Assembly: GCA_963748985.1 (NCBI GenBank)
Contig: CAVVKQ010000006.1
Location: 1 to 61,455 of the forward strand
Origin: RPQJ01 sp963748985
GTDB taxonomy: Bacteria > Pseudomonadota > Gammaproteobacteria > Steroidobacterales > Steroidobacteraceae
Length of the DNA stretch: 61,455 bases
Direction: 5' to 3'
Positions 1-10,055 of this stretch are shown here, piece by piece (positions within the stretch are counted from its first letter, which is position 1; the number at the start of each line of letters is the position of its first letter). Below the pieces are notes generated by a model that made no database searches, was not told where the DNA came from, and was given only the letters and a program-made list of their open reading frames with translations. A program made the translations under genes and the position numbers.

Positions 1-1039
1 CCGCGCGCGTCACACTGATGTCGCCGTCGAGATTGTCGAACGGCAGCGCGTCGACCGCGACGTTCGGATTGATCGTGTACGGGTTGAACCCTGTTTCCTG
101 CGACCCTTGCCCCATGGCGGCCGACAGGGTTACGGCCATGTTCCAGGGCAGGCCGAACCAGCCGAACGACACCGCAACCTCGTTGTAGAGGTTGTCGGGC
201 TCGAGCGACATCCGCCCGGCGTCACCGCCGGGCGCGGCCGCGTTGAAGGGATTGTCGAACTGGAAACCGGCGGCCTTCGTATCGTAGATCGATGCGAAGT
301 AGCCGAGCTGCGCGAACCAGTGCTTGCCCTGGTAGCGCACATCGGCATTGATGCGATCGGTCGAGTCGTCGATCGGCCGCAACATCTCGGTCGAGACGCT
401 GCCGAAAGAGCCATAGCGCGGTCGCGTGCCGCTGCGCTCGTCGCGCTTGTAATCGAGTCCAAACGTCCATTTGTCGCCGAGGAAGTAGCGCCCGTTCGCG
501 CCATAGCGGTCGCGATCGTAACCGACGTCCACGGGACGCAGGCTCGTGCCGAGAGCCGTCATGCCCGCCGTGCTGCCGGCGCGCACCCAGCCGCCGGGTA
601 GCGAGAGGTCATCGCTGCCCGAGAAAATCGTTTCGCCCGTATCCGAAATGCGGTGCGGGATGCGGTCATAAGACACGCCGAACTCATAGGCGCCTTGCTT
701 GCCGCCCTCGATCGCAGCAGCGCGCGAATCGAGGCCGAGGTCGAGCAACTCGTAGTCGATGTGATAACCGGACTCGAGCGCAACGCCGCCTGCGGCGTTC
801 GCCACGACGTACACGCCGTCTTCGTCGAGGCCGGTGTAGTCGCCGAACTTTGCGCTCGAATCATCGAGCCAGCCCGCGCCGATTTCCGCATCGGACGTAT
901 AGCCCTGCGCGAACGTGCATTTCTTGCAGGCCCAGGCCGAAGTGTCAGGTGCCGCCGATTCTTCGGCCTGCACGCCCGAGCCCGCCGCGAGCAGGATGGT
1001 GGCGACCGCGATCGAAAGTTTATGGCTGCGTTGTTCCAT
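1..1039 (-). CDS. mtrB: MtrB/PioB-family outer-membrane beta-barrel (partial, C-terminus off the window)
   Basis: The frame is open from an ATG at 1039 to the window edge (346 codons seen), so the C-terminal part of the barrel is missing. Residues 1-26 look like a signal peptide. The mature N-terminus carries a CKKC (CXXC) pair, a hallmark of MtrB proteins, followed by alternating amphipathic strands rich in Gly, Tyr and Asp, as expected of a barrel. Family knowledge: MtrB/PioB forms the outer-membrane sheath holding a decaheme cytochrome so that electrons cross the membrane. The upstream gene is that MtrA-type decaheme cytochrome; its stop is 5 nt away, so the two are almost certainly co-transcribed. 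The family call is firm; the direction of electron flow (reduction of metals or iron oxidation) is not shown by this gene. Confidence 0.88.
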   Translation of the reverse strand, partial: MEQRSHKLSIAVATILLAAGSGVQAEESAAPDTSAWACKKCTFAQGYTSDAEIGAGWLDDSSAKFGDYTGLDEDGVYVVANAAGGVALESGYHIDYELLDLGLDSRAAAIEGGKQGAYEFGVSYDRIPHRISDTGETIFSGSDDLSLPGGWVRAGSTAGMTALGTSLRPVDVGYDRDRYGANGRYFLGDKWTFGLDYKRDERSGTRPRYGSFGSVSTEMLRPIDDSTDRINADVRYQGKHWFAQLGYFASIYDTKAAGFQFDNPFNAAAPGGDAGRMSLEPDNLYNEVAVSFGWFGLPWNMAVTLSAAMGQGSQETGFNPYTINPNVAVDALPFDNLDGDISVTRA

Positions 1040-1044
1040 GTCGG

Positions 1045-1998
1045 TCACCGTGTCAGCGACGAACCCGAGGGGTGGTTCGATCCGTGCACTTGCGAGTGGC
1101 AGTTCATGCAGTTTCCAAGCGCGAGGGCCGTGGCCGGCGCAGCGTTGCCTGGCAGGCCGGAAGGCCCGTAACCGAGGCTCGGGTGCCCCTGTTGCGAGTG
1201 GCACGACTGGCAGAGCAGCGGGCCACGCTGCTTGACCATGCCAGGATTGCTCGAGCCATGCGGTGCGTGGCAAGTCGAGCAGTCCTCGGTGACTGGCTGG
1301 TGTTCCCACAGCATCGGGCCGCGCTTCTCGGCGTGGCACTCGTAGCACGTGTCGTTCACCGTCGCGCGCACCAGCTGTTTCTGCGCCACCGTGCCGTGCG
1401 GCGCATGACAGTCGCTGCACGCGAGCTTGCCCTGGCGCACCGGATGCGCATAGACCTTCTGGAACTGGCTGCGCTCGGCGACGTGGCACGTGTAGCAGAC
1501 ATCGGGCTGCGTGGCCCGGGTCAGCACTGCGTCCTTTGCCTTGTGGCTGTCGTGGCATGCGGCGCACGAGACGCTGTTCACGTCGTGCGGACCCATATGC
1601 CAGTTCGCCACGGCCGTTTTCTCGTGACAACCCAGGCACATCGCGTTCTGCGCCCCGACGGGCGTATCGGACGTGCGGCCGAACTTGATCATCGACGGGC
1701 GCGACTCGCCCTTCTTGACGCGCTTTGCGTGATTGCCGCCTGGACCGTGGCAGGCCTCGCACTGCAAACCGCCCTTGCCGAACGGCGTGCGCGCGTCGTT
1801 CGGTTGCGCGTGCGCCGTGTGGAAGACGTCGTTCACTTCAGGGCCTTCGTGGCAGGTCAGGCAAGTGTCGGCGCCCTTCGCGCTGTACGGCGCACCGGCG
1901 TTCGGCGCCTGCTCCGGCACCCCGGCGAACGCGAGCATGGGTCCCAGGCCCAGGCCGATGAGCAGCAGTCCTCGCGGGAACGCGTGCGGTAACTTCAT
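1045..1998 (-). CDS. mtrA: MtrA/DmsE-type periplasmic decaheme c-type cytochrome
   Basis: 317 aa with an N-terminal signal peptide (about residues 1-25) and exactly ten CXXCH heme sites, beginning near residues 46, 80, 121, 145, 168, 194, 218, 240, 263 and 297. Length, heme number and spacing match MtrA/DmsE/PioA. In that family the protein sits in the periplasm, inserts into the MtrB barrel and passes electrons between periplasmic carriers and the outer surface. It lies between an MtrB-type gene (5 nt downstream) and an OmcA/MtrC-type gene (41 nt upstream), the usual porin-cytochrome arrangement. No frame problem is seen. A DmsE role serving an extracellular DMSO reductase is less likely because no DmsA/B gene is nearby. 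Confidence 0.93.
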   Translation of the reverse strand: MKLPHAFPRGLLLIGLGLGPMLAFAGVPEQAPNAGAPYSAKGADTCLTCHEGPEVNDVFHTAHAQPNDARTPFGKGGLQCEACHGPGGNHAKRVKKGESRPSMIKFGRTSDTPVGAQNAMCLGCHEKTAVANWHMGPHDVNSVSCAACHDSHKAKDAVLTRATQPDVCYTCHVAERSQFQKVYAHPVRQGKLACSDCHAPHGTVAQKQLVRATVNDTCYECHAEKRGPMLWEHQPVTEDCSTCHAPHGSSNPGMVKQRGPLLCQSCHSQQGHPSLGYGPSGLPGNAAPATALALGNCMNCHSQVHGSNHPSGSSLTR

Positions 1999-2039
1999 GT
2001 CGGTGCGTCCGTCTGTATTGGGGTTGCGCGTCAGTTGTT

Positions 2040-4296
2040 TTATTGGAACTGGCCGACGCCGTGCGTGACCTTCACGTCGACCGGCTTGCCGGGTCCGTGA
2101 CAGCCGGCGCAGGTTTCCACCGATGCAGCGGGCGTCGCACTGCTGGCGTCCTTCACCGCACCGAACGAGCCGCCGTTCAATTCCATGTGCTGCCTCGCCG
2201 TCGCGTCACTGTGGCACGCGGAGCAAGCCGCGCTGGCCGGCGTGATCGCCACGTCGCCGGCCGGAGTCGAGCGGTCAGGCCCGGCGTCGATCGTGGTCGC
2301 AATGGCCGTCGCTGAACTCGGCGGGTAGTAAGTATCGGGCAGATGGCAGCCTTCGCAGTTATTGAGCTTGCCGGGATACGCCACGGAGCTGAAGTCGTAG
2401 CCGGTGTTGTTGTAACCGCAGACCTTGTAATTGGCTGCGTGGATCGCGTGGACCATGTATTTAAGGTCAATCGTCTGATCATCCAGAGTGCCGGTGACGA
2501 TTTCGCAACTGGAACCCGCGACCCGGCGATTGATGTCCGTCGCGTTCGGGTTGTGGCACGTCGCGCAGAGCCCAACGTTGCCCGTGCGGCTGTCGCCATG
2601 CAGCGTGAGTTCCTGGTGGCAGTCGTTGCACTTGGCGATGTCGACGATCTGTCGATACGCGACCGGCGTGGCGTCCGTGATGGCGAACGTCTTGCCAACC
2701 GATGGGACGGCGAGGCGCTCGAGCGTGCCGTCGCCATTCACGTCAACGGCCGGGCGACCTTCGATGAGTGCCTCACCCGATCCCTTCGCGTCCGCGGGAA
2801 TCGCGACGGTCGCCGTCGCGGCAAAACCACCCGCGAACGCGGGGTCGGCCACACCGTTGGCCTTGAAGTCGATTCGAATCGGCTGGGCCGGCGTACCGGT
2901 CGCCGCCGTGGCCGACTTGCTGCCGGTGTTGGTGAAGTCCGGCTGGGTCGAGAACGCAACCTCAACAGCCAGCGAGGCCGACGAATTCTGGAACGGTCCG
3001 TTGGCCGCCTTGATGTCATACGGCGCATTGCCGTTCGTCGGGTCGACTACGCGGATGGTCACCGTGGGGTTCTGGCCAGGCGCGGTGTTGGCCACCTTCA
3101 GGACTTCGTACTGGAACTTCGCCGCGGCCGCCTGCTCAGGGATCACGTGCGCGCTCTGCACGCTGGCGATGGCAGAGCTCGGGCCGTGGCACGCCGTGCA
3201 GGTGTCATCGGTCGCCGCGACGCCGCCATGATTTTCGCCCGTGACGAAATTGACGTTGTCGTGGCAGGAACTGCACGTCACCGTATTGACGGTATACCGC
3301 CAGTTGCTGGCCTGCGGCGTGTCGGTGTCGCTTTCTTCGTGGCAGGTGGTGCAGTTGCGCTTGTCCTGCGGGTACACGACGTGGCTGAAATCGGCAAACG
3401 TATTGCCGAAGCCGAAGATGCCGTAGAAACCGCCGGCCTCGACGCTCGGCAGCGTCTCGCCGGAGTGGATCTTGTGGATCATTACTTTCAGGTCGATCGA
3501 GTTGCCGGACTGCGCGTCGAACGAATACGACTCGTGGCACATCGCGCAGTACTGCAGGTCGAAACGCGCGCCGCCGTGGAACGACAGGTTGTCGTGGCAG
3601 GCATTGCAGGTGTCGTTGTCGACGATCTCGCGGCCGGACTCGTTGACCGGGAGGTTGGTCGCCGGCGTGAATGTGTAGACGGCGTTGTTGGCAGGAATCG
3701 CCGGCGTGAGCCGGATCTCGAGGCCGACGCGATGCGGCAGCGAGCCGTCGTAGGGAATCTGCGCGTCGTCCTTCACGCTCTTCGCGAAGGTGTAGGTGTA
3801 GATGCCATTCTGCTTGTCGGTCCAGACGCCCGCCGTCGCGGTCTCGGTGTAGGCCTGGTTTGTCGGTCCGGTAGCCCGTGACCCTGTCAGCCGGTGTGGG
3901 TGCCGGCGTGCCCGGAAAAGCCTCGGTCCTGCGCGTGATCGCATGCCACGTGCTCGAGGCCCCGTTGACTGCCGGCTCCAGCCGCGCCAGCACGAAGCGG
4001 ATGTTGGCGGCAGGCAACCCTTGCAGCGCGAAGTTGTTCTCGTCGTGCAGGTAGATCTCGACGAATGCCTTGCCGTCGTCCTGCATCGTGACGCGCGTGA
4101 TCGAAGCCACGATGCTCGTCGCGGAGGTGATTGGAATGGCGGCGCCAGTGCCCGGGCCCGGCGGGAACACCGGATCCGGCGGCGTGGACGTGTCCTCTGG
4201 CCCGTTGTCGCCGCTGCATCCGGCCAGTCCGATCGCGAAGACACCCAGGCCTGCGAGCAGGAGCGTCGTGAAAGGCGTCATGGAACGTCGTGTCAT
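2040..4296 (-). CDS. OmcA/MtrC-family decaheme lipoprotein, frameshifted
   Basis: The start is the ATG at 4296, preceded by GGAAG. The N-terminus is a lipoprotein signal with lipobox LAGC, followed by Asp/Pro-rich sequence. The reading frame changes once, between about 3860 and 3890: the part reading ...PADRVTGYR is in one frame and the part from TNQAYTETA onward in another. Restoring one frame gives about 751 aa with ten CXXCH motifs (CNACH, CAMCH, CTTCH, CSSCH, CTACH, then CNDCH, CATCH, CEGCH, CSACH, CAGCH). The two groups of five are separated by a beta-rich stretch, as in MtrC/OmcA. The protein would be a surface-exposed terminal reductase receiving electrons from MtrA through MtrB. The gene is 14 nt downstream of another decaheme gene and upstream of the MtrA gene. 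The break may be a one-base error in the sequence or a real mutation. Confidence 0.85.
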
Positions 4297-4310
4297 TTTG
4301 ATTCTTCCGG

Positions 4311-6593
4311 TCACTGGGTGCACTGGCCGTAAGGCAGCGTGGCGCAGTGCAGCTTCTCGGTATCAAAGGTCTGGCCCGGGCCGTGGCAGAACGTACAACC
4401 TTCCGTGGACGACGACGGCACCAACGCCTTGGCGACGCCGAAGCTGCCGCCCTGCGACTGCATGTGGGTCGCAGTATCAGCCGACGTGTGACAACCCTTG
4501 CAGGTGCCCGCTGTCGCCGAGTCCGCGAGGTCGTCCTTCCACGCGAGCGCCGCCGCATCGTTGGTAAGCGTCGTCCCCGCATCAACAGTGATGGGTAGTG
4601 CACTGGTGCGGGCCGCGTAGGCCTTGCCGTCCACGTGGCAGCCAGTGCAGCGAGCAAGGCTCTGCGGATAGGTGACGGCGCCAAACGGCACGACGTTGCT
4701 CGCATGCAGGTTGTGGATAAAGGCACCCAGGGCCAGCGGACCGAAAGCGTCCGCACCGAACGTGCCGCCGACGCTGGAGTTATGGCAGACGGTGCAGATG
4801 ATCGGGTCGCCCGCGCGACTGCCGCCATGCAGGGCCAGGCGCTTGTGGCAGGACTCGCACTTGGCCTGGTCCACGAGCTGCTCGCGGGGCACGCCGCCGC
4901 CGAAGGCGAATGCACTTTCCGGATAGGCCTCGGAGCCATCGGGCATGACGCGCCGGCCCTCGAGCACGACCATCAGGCCCTTGCCGAGAGTCACGTCGTC
5001 GAAGCCTGCAGGCAGCACCTGGGCAAGCGTGTAGCTGTAGGTCCCGTTGCCGTTGTCGACGACGCTGGCCATGTTGGCGATCAGGTCGATGACGGTGGCC
5101 TCGCCACGGCTGGCCTGGTACTTGTCGCCCGCAACGTCTGCGACGTTGTGGATATCGGCGGTCGACCAGGCGAAGTCGAGGCGCAGCCGGCCAGTGGTGA
5201 TCGCTTTCACGTCCATGGGCTGGCCGTCCGTGCCGAGGATCTGGAAAGTCACCTTCGGCGCCTGGCCCGCAACGGCGTTGTCGATGCTCAGGATCTTGTA
5301 CGTGAACAGGCTGCCGGACTCGATCGCCTTGCGATCAGGGTCCTTCTGGTGCGAGGCAAGGCTGTCGCCGGCCACGCCGTCCGCCTTGTGGCAACCCGTG
5401 CACGTGCCATCAGCGGGCGTGAAACCCGGCGGCAGCAGCGTGCTGGAATGCGTGTACGTGTATGTGTAAAGGCCTGTCGTGACGCTGGGGCCGGTTTTGT
5501 TCAACCCGGCGTCATGGCAACCACCGCAGGCGGCCGCACTCGGATTCGTCTTCCAGTCATCGCCCTGCGGCATCGCCGCGGACTTGACGTGGCACGACTC
5601 GCAGAAAGAGATCGGCTGCGGATAGGTGACTTCGCCCGCGTCGAACAGCGTGCCGTTGAAGCCATACACGATGAACGGCGTGCTGCGGTTCTCGCCGCGA
5701 TGGATCGAGTGCGCCATGTAGGCGAAGTCGACCGATTCCCCGGAATCGGGGTCGATCGTCGCCGGGTTGTGGCAGACGGCGCAGAATTCCGTGTTGCGGC
5801 GCGGCCCGCCGTGTTCGCCGAAGCGTACGTGGCACGATTCGCAATTTTCGGTCGCTGCAATGAGCTTGCTCGAGACGGCGCCGCCGTTCGGCACGAAGTC
5901 CAAGAAGGGGTTGTCCGGCGCGAGCGTGCGTGCACTGCCCGCCAAGTCGATGGCAACGCTGAAGCGGTGCGTCAGGCTGGGCTCATAGGCCACGGCGATC
6001 GGCGTCGTGACCGCACTCAGGTCGACCGCCGACGTGTAGCGGTACTTGCCCGCTCCCAGCTCCTGCCAACCGGCGGCCACGCCGCTCTCGGTGTTCGCCT
6101 GGACGGCGCTGGCCAGTGCCGGAGTCGTGATGCTGGGCGTCCCACTGCGGTTGATGTAGCTCTGCCAGCGCGATGGGAAGCCGTCTGCGGCCGGCACCAG
6201 CTTGGCCACTCCCAGGCGCAAGGTGGTCGCCGCAAGGCCGAGCAAGGCGCCGCCCTTGTCCGTCTTGACCGTGATCTCGATGACAGGCTTGTTGCCGGCA
6301 ATAGCAGCACTGTCGATTGACGCGACCAGCGTCCCGATGTCGGCGATCTGCTGCGCCGTCAGGGTCGACCCGGTACCCACGTTCCTGACGTCGCCACCCA
6401 GCGAAATGGGGACATCGGCCGGTCCGGTGGGGCCGGTGGGTCCCGTTTGGCCGGTGTCGCCACCACCCGGTCCAGTCGGGCCGGCGCCGCCGTCGTTCTC
6501 GCAACCCGCAATGCCCATCGAGGCCGTGAGCGCCAGCATGGCGATCAGGGGCAGACGCGACCGCGCCTTGGAACGAGCGCTGGAGAATTTCAT
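4311..6593 (-). CDS. OmcA/MtrC-family decaheme outer-membrane lipoprotein with collagen-like linker
   Basis: 760 aa from the ATG at 6593 (AGGTG lies 6 nt upstream); a GTG three codons earlier is an alternative. The N-terminal lipoprotein signal ends in IAGC. Immediately after it is a short Gly-X-Y stretch of GPTGP and TGPTGP units. Ten CXXCH motifs follow in two groups of five: CESCH, CAVCH, CESCH, CGGCH, CTGCH, then after a beta-rich domain CESCH, CTVCH, CTGCH, CKGCH, CTFCH. This is the domain plan of MtrC/OmcA surface cytochromes that reduce extracellular acceptors. It is uninterrupted, so it is the most complete of the four surface cytochromes here. It is the first gene of a four-gene run ending in the MtrB-type gene. 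Confidence 0.92.
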   Translation of the reverse strand: MKFSSARSKARSRLPLIAMLALTASMGIAGCENDGGAGPTGPGGGDTGQTGPTGPTGPADVPISLGGDVRNVGTGSTLTAQQIADIGTLVASIDSAAIAGNKPVIEITVKTDKGGALLGLAATTLRLGVAKLVPAADGFPSRWQSYINRSGTPSITTPALASAVQANTESGVAAGWQELGAGKYRYTSAVDLSAVTTPIAVAYEPSLTHRFSVAIDLAGSARTLAPDNPFLDFVPNGGAVSSKLIAATENCESCHVRFGEHGGPRRNTEFCAVCHNPATIDPDSGESVDFAYMAHSIHRGENRSTPFIVYGFNGTLFDAGEVTYPQPISFCESCHVKSAAMPQGDDWKTNPSAAACGGCHDAGLNKTGPSVTTGLYTYTYTHSSTLLPPGFTPADGTCTGCHKADGVAGDSLASHQKDPDRKAIESGSLFTYKILSIDNAVAGQAPKVTFQILGTDGQPMDVKAITTGRLRLDFAWSTADIHNVADVAGDKYQASRGEATVIDLIANMASVVDNGNGTYSYTLAQVLPAGFDDVTLGKGLMVVLEGRRVMPDGSEAYPESAFAFGGGVPREQLVDQAKCESCHKRLALHGGSRAGDPIICTVCHNSSVGGTFGADAFGPLALGAFIHNLHASNVVPFGAVTYPQSLARCTGCHVDGKAYAARTSALPITVDAGTTLTNDAAALAWKDDLADSATAGTCKGCHTSADTATHMQSQGGSFGVAKALVPSSSTEGCTFCHGPGQTFDTEKLHCATLPYGQCTQ

Positions 6594-6852
6594 CACTTGC
6601 ACCTGACTGTTCTGGAGAACTCCATGGCCCCAGGGGTCGGGCCCCCGCCGTGGCGGGCCGAATCCGGGGTTGCGCCGATAGTATGCAGGTGCGATTTAGA
6701 CTCGTACTCGTACATCTCCGTATGACTGGCCCCTTGCTTCGTGGCGATACCACGGCAGCCGACGGCAGATGTCTATTAGCAACCCGCCGTTTGTCCTTTA
6801 GACTCCTGCGCCCAAAGAGTCCCCCGATCCGTCATCCAACTGGAGAATTGCA
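6594..6852. promoter_or_regulatory. Divergent intergenic region between the decaheme operon and the OB-fold lipoprotein gene
   Basis: This 259-nt stretch separates two divergently transcribed genes and must hold both promoters. A TGCATACTAT stretch on the minus strand (around 6677-6686) resembles an extended -10 element for the cytochrome operon, without a convincing -35. I see no clear dyad operator here. Confidence 0.35.
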
Positions 6853-7371
6853 GTGCTCAAGGCATCCATTGCCAGCGTGCTCGCCCTTGCCGCCGCCGTG
6901 TCCGTCGCCGGCTGCAACGGCAAGCCCAACGAAGCGGCCAAAACCGACGCCGCCCCGACAACCACCGCCCCTGCCGGCGCGACCGCAATGCCGGCGGACC
7001 ACCCGCAGGCCCGACCGACCGGCGAAGTCGACCTGACCGGCATCGTGAAGGCCGAAGGCGGCAAGAGCGTCCTCGATGTGTACACGGAAAAGGACGCGCT
7101 CGTGAACCAGAAGGTCGTGGTCCGCGGCAAGGTCGTGAAGACCAATGCCGGCATCATGAGCAAGGACTGGGTCCACATCCGGGACGGTTCGGGCGAGGAA
7201 GGCAAGAACGACCTCACGGTGACCACGACGTCGCAGCCGCTGCCAAACGTTGGCGACACGGTGCTGGTTACGGGCACGGTGATCCTCGACAAGGACTTCG
7301 GCATGGGTTACCAGTACCCGGTGCTGATCGAAGACGCCGAAGTAAAGATCGAGGCCGCCGCAGCGAAGTAG
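6853..7371 (+). CDS. NrfJ-like OB-fold lipoprotein
   Basis: 172 aa starting at GTG (6853), with GGAG seven nt upstream. The signal peptide ends in a lipobox (SVAGC), then a Pro/Ala/Thr linker to about residue 55. The remainder is a compact beta-rich domain with KVVVRGKVVK, WVHIRDGSG, DLTVTTT and DKDFGMGYQYPV motifs. These are typical of small periplasmic OB-fold proteins annotated as NrfJ-like or nucleotide-binding-like and often found beside multiheme cytochromes. The biochemical role is not established; help with cytochrome assembly or nitrite/heme chemistry is only a guess from context. It is the one plus-strand gene inside the minus-strand cytochrome locus and has its own terminator. Confidence 0.72.
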   Translation: MLKASIASVLALAAAVSVAGCNGKPNEAAKTDAAPTTTAPAGATAMPADHPQARPTGEVDLTGIVKAEGGKSVLDVYTEKDALVNQKVVVRGKVVKTNAGIMSKDWVHIRDGSGEEGKNDLTVTTTSQPLPNVGDTVLVTGTVILDKDFGMGYQYPVLIEDAEVKIEAAAAK

Positions 7372-7472
7372 CTGCGCTGACGGGATGGCCGTATTTCCGG
7401 TCGTCCTGGTTTAGACAGAAAGGCCGGGTGTCTCGGGCCGCGTCAAGACGGCTAGTGACGCCAGGAAAACAG

Positions 7473-7504
7473 GAACGCCCCGCTCTGCGGGGCGTTCGCT
7501 TTTC
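7473..7504 (+). terminator. Rho-independent terminator after the OB-fold lipoprotein gene
   Basis: Perfect 11-bp stem (GAACGCCCCGC, 7473-7483, with its complement at 7487-7497), three-base loop, then a short T-rich stretch. It lies about 100 nt after the plus-strand stop codon. Confidence 0.75.
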
Positions 7505-7594
7505 AGGGTCCGGATCGCCCAGGCGAGGCACGCGCATGCCGTTGGCTGGGCAGCCATGGTCCATCTGACCGCCTGGCCTCCATACACTGTCGCC

Positions 7595-7623
7595 AAAAAA
7601 AAGGTGGGCCGACTGGCCCACCT
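7595..7623 (-). terminator. Terminator of decaheme gene copy A
   Basis: Nine-bp stem AGGTGGGCC/GGCCCACCT with a four-base loop. On the minus strand it is followed by eight T. A second, longer GC hairpin sits just upstream at 7651-7674 (ten bp, CGAA loop). The same pair occurs after copy B. Confidence 0.88.
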
Positions 7624-7703
7624 CGCAAGAGTCGTCTTGCTCCGGGGATCGGGGTGGGCCCGAAGGCCCACCCCGCTCGCCTGGAGGTCAGTCGAACATC
7701 AGC

Positions 7704-8438
7704 TCATTGCGTATCAATGATGGTCTGACGTCCATTCTCGAAGGTCTGCGGCGTCCAGCCGTTCTGGTACGCATGACCCCGCGCGTCGGTCGTCTGGTGG
7801 CAGCTCGTGCAGGCGGCCGCCGAGGCGCCCTGCAACGTATCGTCGAGCTGGTTGTTCCACGGTGCCACGCCCGCGTCGAGCGTGGTGGCCACGGCCTTGC
7901 CCTGGTCGGGGATCAGGTCGAAGCCGTCCACGTGGCACGCCGCGCAGTCGTTCGACAACCGCGGATAGGTCGGGTGGTACAGGTTGTGTGGCTGCGTCGC
8001 CTGCGGCACCGCAGGATCACCACCGAAGACCAGTGTCGGCGTACTGTCGGCCGGCCAGTTCGGGAGGGTTGTCCCTTCAGCCGTCCAGGCATAGATGCCG
8101 CGGGTTCGATAGACCACGTACGGGGCCAGGCCCGCGCCAGCCGAGTGGATGGCGTGCAGCATGGTCTTCAACTCGTACGTCTGGCCAACCTTGCCGTCAT
8201 ACGCTTCGGTCGCATCGACGCCCATCAGCGTGCGGTTGTTCTGCTCACTCGAGGCCGAGTTGTGGCAGATGACGCACATGTTGACGTTATCAACGCGGGT
8301 GTTGCCGTGCTGATAGAGCGAACCCACATGGCACTTCAGGCACTCGCCGGTGTCGGCGATCTCGCGACGCGTTGCGGCCGGCTCGGCTCCGGTGCCCACG
8401 ACGAATTCGCGGGTTGGGGTCGGGACGCGGACGAACAT
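7704..8438 (-). CDS. OmcA/MtrC-family decaheme cytochrome copy A, C-terminal part (hemes 7-10)
   Basis: 244 aa from ATG 8438, which overlaps the stop of the upstream part as TGATG. It encodes the last strands of the second beta domain (VRVPTPTREFVVG) and four CXXCH sites: CLKCH, CVICH, CAACH, CTSCH. It has no signal peptide, so it makes sense only as the continuation of the six-heme part encoded at 8438-10055; together they make ten hemes, the family number. Either one gene was split by a one-base frame break, or the sequence has an error. The same break, at the same place, is present in copy B. As a separate polypeptide it could not be exported. Confidence 0.75.
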   Translation of the reverse strand: MFVRVPTPTREFVVGTGAEPAATRREIADTGECLKCHVGSLYQHGNTRVDNVNMCVICHNSASSEQNNRTLMGVDATEAYDGKVGQTYELKTMLHAIHSAGAGLAPYVVYRTRGIYAWTAEGTTLPNWPADSTPTLVFGGDPAVPQATQPHNLYHPTYPRLSNDCAACHVDGFDLIPDQGKAVATTLDAGVAPWNNQLDDTLQGASAAACTSCHQTTDARGHAYQNGWTPQTFENGRQTIIDTQ

Positions 8439-10055
8439 CAAGGGCTCCGTGCAGTCCGCAGTCGAATGCCTGCCGGCAGCGGCAGCTGCGGCTTGCCCTG
8501 CAGGGCCACGATGCCCCGTGTACCGGCCGGGATGGCGGCGTCCACCGGGATGGTCGTGGTCGCCACGTTGCCAGCGCAGACCGTGTTGTGGTCGTCACGT
8601 TCACGGCAGTGGCCTGGCCCGGCGCGTTGGGCCTGACCGAGGACGAAGTCGTCGCCCTGCGCGTAGCTGCGCAGCATGCTCAGTGCCCCGTCCTTCTGCG
8701 CAACGTTAAAGAACCCGGGGGCAGTCGCGGTAACCGTGCTGTTGCACGGATCCACTGCGGCGCCGTCATAGGTGGCCGTCCAGGCGATCGCCAGGTTCGT
8801 GCCGTCGTCGACGATGCTGTCGATCTGCCAGGTGAACTTCTTGCCTTCGCTGACGGAGAGGTCTTCGCCGTCCCAGATGATGCCGACGCGTTCGGTCTCG
8901 ATCCCGTTGTGGAAGTCCGTGACGACGACCTTGCCGGATGCAACGCCGGAGGCGTTGTGGCAGACCGTGCAGTCCTCGGTCGGGGCGAACGCTTCGTGGA
9001 AGGTCAGGCCGGAGGCCGTGAAGTCCCAGCTATCCATCGACTGGTGGCAGCTGTAGCAGTTTTCGCCCGTGACCGTCATCGAGTTCGCCGCGGTCAGCGC
9101 CTCTGGCGTGTCGTGGCAGACGCTGCAGTTCGGCATGTACGTCGGGTACGTGACCGAGAAAGTCTCGTCCGGAGCAAACTCGTACTCGCCGGTCGGCATG
9201 TTGTGCGAGTTGTGGATGCCGTGGACGATCTTGACGAGCTGCGCTTCGGCCGGTAGCGACGTGGAGTCATGGCACACCGTGCACTGTTCCACGCCCATCG
9301 GGTAGCTGTAGTGGATACCCTGACCCGTGCCGCCGTGGCAGTTGACGCAGGCCTGGTTGCTGACCACGTCCTCGTACGCAGGCGGATTTGGGGGATCGGC
9401 GGGATAGTCGCCAACCACCATCGCGCGTACCGGTGTCGCGTCGGAGGTCGCGAGCCGGAAGAGGTAGCGCGAATTGGTGGCCGCGTAGATCGCGCCACCA
9501 GCAACCGTGATGGTGTAGTTGCCATCTGCACCGCCCGTCAGAGTGGCGGGTGTCGCGACGTCTGTTGGGACGAGCGGATCCGCGACGGACAAGGTATTGC
9601 GGATACCACCGGCGAACTGGTAAGCCGTCTGGGAGCCATCGCGACCAACGGTAATCGCAGTGAAATTCGTGGCGTTGACGCCGTCCAGCTTCAGGTTGAA
9701 CGTCAGGACCAGGTCGGCTCCGCTCACCGCAAAGACTGGTGCGCTGACCGTCGCCTGCCCGGTGAGGGCGTGCGCTGTGTCAACAGCGGCCAGGGAGCCA
9801 ACGTCGTGACAAACCCCACAGGATTCACGCGGCTCGATCTTGGCAACTCCCGCGGGACCCGTGGCGACCCGTGGCACCCGTGGCACCCGTGGCACCCGTG
9901 GCACCCGCGGTGCCGTCCGTGCCCGCGGGACCGGCGGGGCCAGCGGCCCCGTTCTTGCCATCGTCGCCAGAGCAACCGGCCAGGCCGATGCCAAGCGATA
10001 ACAGCGCGATGAGTGGCGCGAATCCACGTGCGCCTCGAACCTTCGCAAGTCTCAT
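8438..10055 (-). CDS. OmcA/MtrC-family decaheme cytochrome copy A, N-terminal part (hemes 1-6), frameshifted
   Basis: The natural start is ATG 10055 (GGGAG upstream). It encodes a lipoprotein signal ending IGLAGC and a collagen-like GAAGPAGPAG / (GAT)n linker. An extra base near 9866, inside the repeat, throws the frame; the main frame continues from GPAGVAKIEP. Six CXXCH follow (CGVCH, CVNCH, CTVCH, CSVCH, CYSCH, CTVCH), then a beta domain. Near 8587 a G is missing and near 8631 a G is extra relative to copy B; they cancel but scramble about 15 residues. The frame ends at TGA 8438, before the last four hemes. Two or three small indels in near-repeat DNA suggest sequencing or assembly error, though real decay is possible. 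Confidence 0.7.

Larger units (their letters stand above)
7591..9160. repeat. Tandem duplication, conserved part of copy A
   Basis: This stretch matches 10329-11914 almost base for base: terminator hairpins, last four heme sites, second beta domain and heme sites 4-6 of a decaheme cytochrome gene. The two copies lie 2738 nt apart at their start. Similarity drops sharply upstream of 9160, returns around the signal peptide and collagen-like linker, and is seen again in the 5' flank. Small indels between the copies break reading frames (see the gene entries). Confidence 0.93.

Noticed and set aside
2343..6320. Long plus-strand open frames opposite the decaheme genes
   Set aside because: They are GC-rich antisense frames with Arg/Ala/Val-heavy translations, no motifs, no ribosome sites, and they mirror well-supported cytochromes.
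8438..8441. Programmed ribosomal frameshift in decaheme copy A
   Set aside because: There is no slippery heptamer or clear downstream structure that I can see. Kept only as an alternative in the finding on the shared break.
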